Shown here piece by piece: positions 57,272 through 64,000 of a stretch of 64,000 nt of DNA. Location of the stretch: positions 186,001-250,000 of the forward strand of contig NZ_JASCIS010000003.1 in assembly GCF_029968015.1 (NCBI RefSeq). The letters run 5' to 3'. The DNA comes from Streptomyces luteolus. GTDB lineage: Bacteria > Actinomycetota > Actinomycetes > Streptomycetales > Streptomycetaceae. Below the pieces are notes generated by a model that was given only the letters and a program-made list of their open reading frames with translations, had not been told where the DNA came from and did not search any database. The position numbers were made by a program, and so were the translations under genes. Each line of letters starts with the position of its first letter. Positions within the stretch are counted from its first letter, which is position 1.

Positions 57272-58564
57272 CTACCGGCGACGTGACCCGGGCTCGGGTC
57301 CAGGCCCGGGCCCCTTCCCCTCCCCCGTCCGGGCGTCGCGGACATCTCCGGGGTGGCGGAACCGCCGGGCCAGCAGGCTGGCGAGGAAGCCGGTCGCCAG
57401 GCCCCAGACCGCTCCCGCCAGCACCAGGCGGAGGAGGTCGGCCGTGAGGGACACCTCGCCGCCCAGGCCGCCGCCGAGGTCGCCGATGCCCATCATGGAG
57501 AGGCCGAAGCGGGCGGAGATTCCGGTGAGGAGGCCCACGACGAGGAGGGTGAGGGCGAGGGCCACGGCCAGTTCCAGTGCGTGCCGCCAGGCCGGGAGCC
57601 GGGCCGGGGACCGTACCGCCGCGGTGAAGGCGGCGGCGAGCAGCACCACGGCCGCCACCGCCACGAGGAGCCAGGCGCGCCCGTCGTACTCCGCCATGGT
57701 GTGCAGGTCCAGGGTCCGCCGGCCCTCGCGGGTGCGCAGCACCTCGTCGAGGACGCCCGGCATGGGGAGCCCGATGGGCCGGTCGACATGTCCCTCCCAG
57801 GCGCCGCCGGTTCCGGTGCCGAGCGCCATCCAGACCAGGTTGGGCAGCCCGAGCAGCAGCACGGCGAGGGTCTCGGCCGGGTGGCCGCGCGTGAGGAGCA
57901 CGATCACGCCGACGGCGAGGCCGATCGCCACGTACGCGAGGAGCACCAGGAGCATCGCGAAGGCGGGCGGCCGTACCGAACGCTGGAAGGGCAGCAGTCG
58001 GGAGGGCAGGGGTGCCTTGCGGGACACGATGAACGCGAGTGCGAGGACGGCGAGCACCCAGACGAGTCCGACGCCGAGCGTCGCGGGCACGTCGGCGCGG
58101 AATCCGACGGTGGGGCCGTCGCCCAGCCCCCCTCCGATGTCCTCGGCGATGCCGTCGCCGGCCGGGATCCGGAAGTCCTGGCGCGCGACGAGGGCGAGGA
58201 CGAGCAGGAGGACCAGCCAGCACCCGGCCGTGCGGGCGACGCGGTCGAGCAGTTCGCCTGGGGTGGCCACCGCCCGGCGGCGCAGCGGCAGCAGGAAGAC
58301 CGCGGCCATGACCAGGGCTCCGGTGAGTGTCACCGACAGCGGCGTGACGTCGATCGCGGCGTCCGCCTGCGCGAGGTCACCGGTGTTGCCGGAGAGTTCG
58401 ACGGAGCCGCCGGCGGCGATGACGACCACGGCCGCGACGACCCGGGGGAAGGCGCCGCCGGGCAGATCCGCCGCGCCCGCCGCCCACAGTCCGAGCGCGG
58501 CGACCACGATCATGGCCACGATGCCCGCGCCCGCCGCGGCGAGCGCCTCTCGTGTCCGGCTCAC
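57272..58564 (-). CDS. Streptophobe-family membrane protein
   Basis: The 430-residue protein has about ten hydrophobic segments and landmarks such as GLPNLVWMALGTGTGGAWEGHVDRPIGLPMP and FGLSMMGIGDLGGGLGGEVSL, which match streptomycete streptophobe proteins (large Ala/Leu/Val/Gly-rich membrane proteins of unknown function). GTG at 58564 has GAGGAGG upstream; the next ATG is far inside. It is divergent from the DUF6777-type gene. Confidence 0.85.
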   Translation of the reverse strand: MSRTREALAAAGAGIVAMIVVAALGLWAAGAADLPGGAFPRVVAAVVVIAAGGSVELSGNTGDLAQADAAIDVTPLSVTLTGALVMAAVFLLPLRRRAVATPGELLDRVARTAGCWLVLLLVLALVARQDFRIPAGDGIAEDIGGGLGDGPTVGFRADVPATLGVGLVWVLAVLALAFIVSRKAPLPSRLLPFQRSVRPPAFAMLLVLLAYVAIGLAVGVIVLLTRGHPAETLAVLLLGLPNLVWMALGTGTGGAWEGHVDRPIGLPMPGVLDEVLRTREGRRTLDLHTMAEYDGRAWLLVAVAAVVLLAAAFTAAVRSPARLPAWRHALELAVALALTLLVVGLLTGISARFGLSMMGIGDLGGGLGGEVSLTADLLRLVLAGAVWGLATGFLASLLARRFRHPGDVRDARTGEGKGPGPGPEPGSRRR

Positions 58565-58807
58565 GCCGCCTCCTCGCTCCGGGCCCCCTCCCACGCCCTC
58601 GACCAGCCGCCTTCACCACCGTACGTACGGGGGCGCCGCCCCGCTTGCGGGCGGAGGCCGGGACCGGCACAAAATGGCATGAGGCATGAATTGTCGGGCA
58701 GCGTTCCCCGTTCGGATCGCCGGACGGTGACCCCCGTACGCGGGACAGGCCGAACGGCACGCCTACGTGGCGCAAGGCGCCCGACCCACGTGGAACCAGG
58801 TGACCCC

Positions 58808-60064
58808 GTGACATCGCAGCCCCCGCCCGACAGCAGCCCGACCGGCCCGCCGTCGGGTCCCCTCTCCGGGCCGTCCTCGGGGCCCTCGCCGGGTCCGGCC
58901 GCGGAGCCGCCCGCGGGTGCGCCCTCCGGTCCCGGGCACGAGCCGACGCAGGTGAGCTCCACTCCTTGGTCGGGCCGCGGGTCCGGAGACGGCTCCGGAG
59001 GGTCCGGTGGGTCCGGAGGCGGAGAGTCCGGTGGAGGTGACGGCGGTGACGGCGGTGGTGCGGAGGACCGGGGCGGCGGTGAGGGTGGGGGCAAGCCCTG
59101 GTGGCGTCGTGCGCCCCGGGTCGCGCTGGTCACCGGAGTGATCGTCGCGGCCGTGGCGCTGGTCGTCCTCCTCACGCGTCCGGACGGCGGGGACGGTGGC
59201 GGTGGCGGTGGGACCGCCTCGGGAGAGATCTTCCTCGAACCCGCCGCCTCGCAGGGCGAGGCACCCTTCACCGAGTCGACGGCCAGGGGTACGGCCAAGT
59301 CCGCCTCGCCGACCGCGACGCCCACGGAGACCGAGGACACGGGCGGCAGAGCGACCATCTCGGGTTCCACTCCGGCGCTGTACGGCGGCAGCCGCTCCAC
59401 GGCGAGCTGCGACGTCGAGCAGCAGATCGAGTTCCTGCAGAAGGAGACGGCCAAGGCGAGCGCGTTCGCGGACGTGGAGGGCGTCGAGGCGAACGAACTC
59501 CCCGACTATCTGCGGTCGTTGACGCCCGTGCAGCTGCGGGCGGACACCCGGGTCACCAACCACGGCTTCAAGGACGGCAAGGCCACCGGCTATCAGGCGA
59601 TCCTGCAGGCGGGCACGGCCGTCCTGGTCGATGACCGTGGAGTGCCGCGGGTGCGTTGCGCCTGCGGCAATCCGCTGCTGCCGCCGGTGGCCGTCAAGAC
59701 GACGCCGAAGGAGACGGGCGAGCGCTGGCCCGCGTACCAGCCGTCGAAGGTGGTGGTCGTACGGGAGGCGACCACGGTGGTGAACGTCTTCGTGCTCGTC
59801 GACCCGGAAACGGGCGAATGGTTCAAGCGGGACAAGGGCGACGGGAGCGGCGACACGGACACGCCGACCACTCCCCCGACCGGCCAGTCCCCGTCACCCG
59901 GCACGTCGGCCCCCTCCCCGCCGAGCGACGAGTCGCCGGAGACGTCCGCGCCCCCGAACAGCCCGGAGCCCGAGTCGCCGAGCCCGTCCCCGGAAGAGCC
60001 CGAGCCCGAGAGCCCTCCCGAGGACACAGCGCCGGACACGACGCCCGCAGCGCCCGGCTACTGA
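58808..60064 (+). CDS. DUF6777-type membrane-anchored protein
   Basis: The 418-residue product has a Ser/Pro/Gly-rich cytoplasmic start (about 1-95 with GGSGGSGGGESGGG repeats), one transmembrane helix (VALVTGVIVAAVALVVLLT, about residues 106-124), an external domain (about 140-345: GEIFLEPAASQGEAPFTES, LYGGSRSTASCDVEQQIEFL, VRCACGNPLLPP) and a Pro/Ser/Glu-rich tail (about 350-418). Function unknown. GTG start is the one with best fit to the low-complexity start. The 3' end overlaps the convergent DHA2 exporter by seven bases. Confidence 0.85.
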   Translation: MTSQPPPDSSPTGPPSGPLSGPSSGPSPGPAAEPPAGAPSGPGHEPTQVSSTPWSGRGSGDGSGGSGGSGGGESGGGDGGDGGGAEDRGGGEGGGKPWWRRAPRVALVTGVIVAAVALVVLLTRPDGGDGGGGGGTASGEIFLEPAASQGEAPFTESTARGTAKSASPTATPTETEDTGGRATISGSTPALYGGSRSTASCDVEQQIEFLQKETAKASAFADVEGVEANELPDYLRSLTPVQLRADTRVTNHGFKDGKATGYQAILQAGTAVLVDDRGVPRVRCACGNPLLPPVAVKTTPKETGERWPAYQPSKVVVVREATTVVNVFVLVDPETGEWFKRDKGDGSGDTDTPTTPPTGQSPSPGTSAPSPPSDESPETSAPPNSPEPESPSPSPEEPEPESPPEDTAPDTTPAAPGY

Positions 60065-61500
60065 GCCGCGGAGGCGTCGTGCGTGACCCGGTTCGGCAGC
60101 CTCACCGCGACCACGACGGTCACCGCGGCGAGCGCGGCCACCACGGCGAAGGCCAGCTTCATCCCGCTCACCTGGGCGGCCGCGGGCGCTGTGCCGTCCG
60201 CGACGAGTTGGCTCGTACGGGAGGACATCACGGTCACCACGAGGGCCGTGCCGAACGCCGCGGCGACCTGCTGCAGCGTGCCGAGGATGGAGCTGCCGTG
60301 GGAGTACAGGTGCGAGGGCAGTCCGCCCATGCCGAGCGTGAAGCACGGCGTGAACGTCGCCGCCAGACCGACCATGAGCAGGGCGTGCAGGCCGAGGACG
60401 ACCCAGTACGGCATCGTCGCCGAGACCTGGGTCAGCGCGCCGAGGGCGAGCACCATGGCGAGGGAGCCGGGCACGATGAGCGGCCGGCTGCCGAAGCGGT
60501 CGAAGGCCCTGCCGATGGTCGGGCCGAGCAGGCCCATGACGAGTCCGCCGGGCATGACGAGCAGGCCGGTCTCCAACGGGCTGAGCCCGCGCAGGTTCTG
60601 CAGGTAGAGCGGCAGCAGGATCATCGCGCCGAGCATCGCGAGGAAGCCGATGGACAACAGGACCAGGGACAGCGTGAACGTGCGGTTTCCGAGGGTGCGC
60701 AGGTCCATCAGCGGGGTGCCGGTGCGCTGGAGGCGGAGCTGGCGGAACACGAAGAGCGCGATGGCCGCGGCCCCGGCGGCGACGACGGCGATGCCCGCCG
60801 CGACCTTGCCGTGGCCCTCGCCGAACATGCTCAGTCCGTACACGAGTCCGCCGAAGCCGAGCGCGGCGACGCCGACGCTGAGCCAGTCGATGGAGCTGAC
60901 CTTCGGCTCGTCGATGTTCTCCAGCTTGCGGAGGCCGAGGAACGTCACCACCGCCGCGATCGGCAGGACGACCACGAAGAGCAGCCGCCAGGAGCCGACC
61001 TGCAGGATCAGGCCGGAGACGGCGGGCCCGAGCGCGGGCGCCACGGACATGGCCAGGGTGACGTTGCCCATCACCCGGCCTCGGTCCCGCTCCGGCACGA
61101 CGATCATCATCGTGGTCATCAGGAGCGGCATCATCACGGCCGTGCCCGCGGCCTGCACGATCCGGCCGAGGAGCAGCACCTCGAAGGAGGGCGCGACGGC
61201 CGACAGGGCGGTGCCCGCGAGGAACACGCCCATGGCTATCGCGTACGCCTGACGGGTCGTGACCCGCTGCAGGAACCAGCCGGTGACCGGGATCACGGCG
61301 GCCATGGAGAGCATGAACGCGGTGGACACCCACTGCGCGGACTGCTCGGTGATGTGCAGCGAGTCCATCAGCCGCGGGATCGCGTTGATCATGATGGTCT
61401 CGTTGAGGATCACCACGAACGTGGCCAGGACGAGCAGCCGCACCACGGTCGGTGTGCCACCCGCCTTCACGGCCGGTTGTTCCTGGATCACGGTTGACAT
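60058..61500 (-). CDS. MFS transporter, DHA2 (EmrB/QacA-type) drug exporter
   Basis: The 480-residue protein has fourteen predicted hydrophobic segments. VILNETIMINAIPRLMDSLHITEQSAQWVSTAFML at the start (here cited as NETIMINAIPRL and QWVSTAFML), GWFLQRVTTRQAYAIAMGVFLAGT, and GPAVSGLILQVGSWRLLFVVVLP are typical of DHA2 exporters. It should expel toxic cations or antibiotics using the proton gradient. The ATG at 61500 has GAGGTG five bases upstream; the frame stays open to 62052, but that part is repeat and low complexity. It is divergent from the ClC gene. Confidence 0.93.
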   Translation of the reverse strand: MSTVIQEQPAVKAGGTPTVVRLLVLATFVVILNETIMINAIPRLMDSLHITEQSAQWVSTAFMLSMAAVIPVTGWFLQRVTTRQAYAIAMGVFLAGTALSAVAPSFEVLLLGRIVQAAGTAVMMPLLMTTMMIVVPERDRGRVMGNVTLAMSVAPALGPAVSGLILQVGSWRLLFVVVLPIAAVVTFLGLRKLENIDEPKVSSIDWLSVGVAALGFGGLVYGLSMFGEGHGKVAAGIAVVAAGAAAIALFVFRQLRLQRTGTPLMDLRTLGNRTFTLSLVLLSIGFLAMLGAMILLPLYLQNLRGLSPLETGLLVMPGGLVMGLLGPTIGRAFDRFGSRPLIVPGSLAMVLALGALTQVSATMPYWVVLGLHALLMVGLAATFTPCFTLGMGGLPSHLYSHGSSILGTLQQVAAAFGTALVVTVMSSRTSQLVADGTAPAAAQVSGMKLAFAVVAALAAVTVVVAVRLPNRVTHDASAAQ

Positions 61501-61552
61501 GGCGGCACCTCGCCGGGCTTCTGGTCGCAGTCGCCTGACAGCTGAGGCCGCC

Positions 61553-61600
61553 GACTTGGACGTGGACTTGGGCTTGGACTTGGACTTGGGCTTGGACACG
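61553..61600. repeat. Degenerate TTGGAC/TTGGGC hexamer array in the DHA2 leader
   Basis: About eight hexamers of the form (T/G)TGGAC or TTGGGC run head to tail within 100 bases of the DHA2 start. If translated in the gene frame they would give SKPKSKSK-like residues, but they lie in the leader. The whole 61501-61846 gap (346 bases) holds this array and presumably both divergent promoters, with an AT-richer patch near 61640-61690 (GGAAAAAGTCATC). No gene is seen. Confidence 0.75.
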
Positions 61601-61846
61601 AATGCGGACAGGGGAAATGACACCGGTGGAGACCGGCGGGCCTGGAAAAAGTCATCGGTCCGCACATTCTTCCGTATCGGCTCCGCGATCTCCTCCGAAT
61701 TTCCGCCGCCGCCGTGAGCCACCCGAACGGCCACGTGCGGATGGCGTTGCGGCGGGGCCCGGCCGAGGCTCGGAGGTCCAGGTACCCAGGTGCCGAGCCC
61801 CGGCCGACGCCCGGCCCCTCGGACGGGCGTCCCGGAGGGGAGCGGT

Positions 61847-63358
61847 ATGAACAGCGCCACGCGCGGAGGTTCGTCGTCACCGGAGAACGATCCGCAGGGC
61901 GCGAACGCCGCGAGCGGCGCCGAGCGCTCGGACGGTACGAGCGGTACGAGCACGGGCGGTACGAGGGGTACGAGGGGTACGAGCGGGCGGCCCGGCCAGG
62001 GGGCGGGGTCCGCCGCGGGCGCGCGGGACGACGACGTGAGACTGCGGGCCATGCTGCTCAGCCGGGGCTACCTGCGGCTCCTGCTGCTGTGCGCGCTGCT
62101 CGGCGTGCCCGTCGCTCTCGCCTGTTTCGCCTTCCTGACCTCGCAGCACGCCCTTCAGCACGCCGTGTGGAAGCACCTGCCCGAGGCGCTTGGCCATGAA
62201 CTCGCGCCCTGGTGGTGGCCGTTGCCCACGCTGCTGCTCGCCGGGCTGATCCTCGCGCCGATCGTGACGCGGATGAGGGGGCGCGGCGGTCATGTGCCGG
62301 TGCACGGCCTGGGCGGTCCGGTGCTGGGGCCCGACGCGCTGCCGGGAGTGGTCCTGGCCGCGCTCGCCACCCTTCCGCTCGGCGTGGTGCTCGGACCCGA
62401 GGCACCGCTCATGGCGATCGGCGGCGGACTCGCGCTGCTCGGGCTGCGCGCCTTCCCGAGGTCGGCCGAACCCGACGCCCAGGGCCGCGTGCTCCTCGCC
62501 ACGGCGGGCTCGACGGCGGCGATCTCCAGCATCTTCGGCGGGCCGGTCGTCGCGGCCATTCTGGTCGTCGAGGGGGCGGGCATCGGCGGGGCCCGGCTCG
62601 TCGCGCTACTGCTGCCGTGCCTGATCGCCAGCGCCACCGGGGCGCTCGTGTTCACCGGTTTCGGGAGCTGGACGGGCCTGTCCATCGGCGCCCTGTCGCT
62701 GCCCGAGGTGCCGCCGGACGCGACGCCGGACGCGGCTGACTTCCTGTGGGGCGTGCCCGCCGCCGTGCTGATCGCCGCGGCCGTGGCGTCGCTGCGCGGT
62801 CTCGGCCGCCGGACGGAGCGGTGGACCGCCGAGCACACGGCCGTACGGACCGTCTTGTGCGGGATCGCCGCGGGCGCCCTGCTCACCGCGTACGCGCTGG
62901 TCACCGGACGGTCGCCGGCGGAGGCCGCGCTGTCCGGGCAGGCGATGCTCGGCAACCTCGCGGCGGCGCCGCACGAGTTGTCGGTCGTGGCACTGCTGGC
63001 ACTCGCCCTCTTCAAGGGCCTCACCTGGAGCGTCTGCCTGGGGAGCATGCGCGGCGGACCGATCTTTCCGGGCCTCCTGATCGGTGCGGTCCTCGGCATC
63101 GCCTGCTCCGGGCTTCCCGGCCTCGGTACGACGCCCGGCCTCGCGCTCGGCATGGCCACCGCCACCGCCGTCGTGACGGGCCTGCCGCTGAGCAGTTCGG
63201 TCCTGACGGTGCTGCTGCTCGGCGGTGACGCGCACAACCAGATGCCGCTGATCGTGATCGCGGCCGTCGCCGGTGTCATCACCGCGCAACTGCTGCACGG
63301 CCGCCCGGCCCCCGCGGAGCCGACGGCCGGAACCCCGGCCGAGCAGGTCCGCGGATGA
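61847..63358 (+). CDS. ClC-family chloride channel/transporter
   Basis: The 503-residue protein has a Ser/Gly/Thr-rich N-terminus (1-60; GTRGTRGTSG from DNA repeats), then ten or more helices. The ClC motifs are VLGPEAPLMAIGGG (position of GREGP) and SAALSGQ-like region SPAEAALSGQAML, with LGSMRGGPIFPGLLIGAVLG (the GxFxP-type helix). It moves Cl- across the inner membrane. GGAGGGGAGCGGT precedes the ATG. Its stop overlaps the next start, so it is translationally coupled to a K+ channel gene. Confidence 0.9.
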   Translation: MNSATRGGSSSPENDPQGANAASGAERSDGTSGTSTGGTRGTRGTSGRPGQGAGSAAGARDDDVRLRAMLLSRGYLRLLLLCALLGVPVALACFAFLTSQHALQHAVWKHLPEALGHELAPWWWPLPTLLLAGLILAPIVTRMRGRGGHVPVHGLGGPVLGPDALPGVVLAALATLPLGVVLGPEAPLMAIGGGLALLGLRAFPRSAEPDAQGRVLLATAGSTAAISSIFGGPVVAAILVVEGAGIGGARLVALLLPCLIASATGALVFTGFGSWTGLSIGALSLPEVPPDATPDAADFLWGVPAAVLIAAAVASLRGLGRRTERWTAEHTAVRTVLCGIAAGALLTAYALVTGRSPAEAALSGQAMLGNLAAAPHELSVVALLALALFKGLTWSVCLGSMRGGPIFPGLLIGAVLGIACSGLPGLGTTPGLALGMATATAVVTGLPLSSSVLTVLLLGGDAHNQMPLIVIAAVAGVITAQLLHGRPAPAEPTAGTPAEQVRG

Positions 63359-63957
63359 CCGGCCGGGCCTCGGGCGGCGACCGTCTCTCCGCGCGCCTCG
63401 CCCACCGCGTCCGTACGGACGGACGGTGGCTCGGGGCCGCGGCGGTCGCGGCGGTGGTGGTCATGACGACCGCCTACTTCCAGCTCCCCCTGGACCGCCT
63501 CGGCCCTCAACGCCCCTTCCTCAGCTGGACGTTGCTCACCGTGGCCCTGGCGATCGTCGCGCTGCTGCTGCTCCGTCAGACGAACGACGTCCTGACCGAC
63601 CGGCCCGGCACCCGCCCCCTCATCGTCATCCCGCTGCTGATGTGCCTGTCCGTGCTCGTCTTCGCGGGCTGCTACTACGTACTGGCCGCGCAGCCCGGCG
63701 AGTTCAACGGTCTCGGCACCCGCGTGGACGCCCTGTACTTCACGCTCGTCACCCTGGCCACCATCGGCTACGGCGACATCACCGCCACGGGCCAGTCCGC
63801 CCGCGTCGTGACGATCCTGCAGATCCTCTACACCTTCGTCTTCCTCACGGCCGCGGCCACGGCCCTCGGCCGCCGCGTACGCGGCGTGGTCGTACAGCGT
63901 CACGGACGTCCCGATACGGGCGGCGGGGAGGCGCCGGGGCGGGGTGGCGAGGAGTAG
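63355..63957 (+). CDS. Two-TM potassium channel (ion channel family)
   Basis: The 200-residue protein has four hydrophobic segments, the last two flanking a pore loop with the K+ selectivity filter: LYFTLVTLATIGYGDITATGQSARV (filter TIGYGD about residue 139-144). The two extra N-terminal helices make it a Kch/ion_trans_2-type protein. It lacks an RCK domain. ATGA overlap with the ClC gene implies coupled translation; together they could balance Cl- and K+ fluxes. The last 43 bases of the window contain no further gene. Confidence 0.9.
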   Translation: MTGRASGGDRLSARLAHRVRTDGRWLGAAAVAAVVVMTTAYFQLPLDRLGPQRPFLSWTLLTVALAIVALLLLRQTNDVLTDRPGTRPLIVIPLLMCLSVLVFAGCYYVLAAQPGEFNGLGTRVDALYFTLVTLATIGYGDITATGQSARVVTILQILYTFVFLTAAATALGRRVRGVVVQRHGRPDTGGGEAPGRGGEE

Positions 63958-64000
63958 GGCGGTCTCCCCCCCCCGGCCGCGATTCACAGCCGGGGGACTT

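Overview
The window is about 73% G+C chromosomal DNA with G/C-biased third codon positions, frequent GTG starts and 4-nt ATGA/GTGA stop-start overlaps. The gene content (CobN-type B12 synthesis, streptophobe-type and SPW-repeat membrane proteins, FHA-ABC/STPK signalling, a CHAT-TPR protein, SigK/RskA) points to a Streptomyces or close relative, chromosomal core rather than plasmid or prophage. I saw no rRNA, tRNA, CRISPR array, integrase or transposase.

Layout. 1-5.1 kb: 3' part of an EamA exporter, an ankyrin lipoprotein, and katG divergent from a Fur-type repressor gene, with a palindrome inside the katG promoter spacer. 5.1-17.5 kb: a cobalamin (corrin ring) cluster on both strands: cobN behind a cobalamin riboswitch; cobG-cobH-cobIJ and cbiD on the plus strand; cobK and cobL-cobM on the minus strand; and a glyoxalase-fold pseudogene with an in-frame stop. 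17.5-19.3 kb: a PadR regulator with its membrane partner, divergent from a DUF2269-like membrane protein. 19.3-27.1 kb: a leftward acyl-CoA operon (single-chain biotin-dependent carboxylase, acyl-CoA ligase, thiolase, SDR, HAD) with a TetR-type palindrome. 27.4-31.8 kb: lipoprotein, XRE-like membrane regulator, CGNR regulator divergent from a HAD phosphatase across twin 23-bp inverted repeats, and a VOC protein. 31.9-37.3 kb: a 1329-residue CHAT-TPR protease candidate divergent from two uncharacterised genes, the best candidate here for an undescribed system. 37.4-42.1 kb: small membrane proteins, cyclophilin, a repeat ORF, PfpI protein, stand-alone LigD phosphoesterase and an HhH DNA repair protein. 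42.1-43.0 kb: two relics (LacI regulator and adenine deaminase), each lacking its 5' half, consistent with one deletion across a divergent promoter. 43.0-47.1 kb: sigK-rskA, a molybdopterin oxidoreductase and a fasciclin lipoprotein, with two near-identical SigK-type promoters. 47.1-50.3 kb: MalY-type aminotransferase, MFS transporter and SPW protein. 50.6-57.0 kb: TPM-like duplicated membrane protein, FHA-ABC transporter, SH3-like protein and Ser/Thr kinase. 57.3-64 kb: streptophobe protein, DUF6777 protein, DHA2 exporter, ClC channel and a translationally coupled K+ channel.

Two families of long GC-rich intergenic repeats recur between operons (about 5.03, 12.55 and 17.28 kb; about 29.87 and 57.0 kb). 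Perfect inverted repeats act as likely terminators at many convergent or terminal junctions. All functional calls come from reading sequence; no database search was run.
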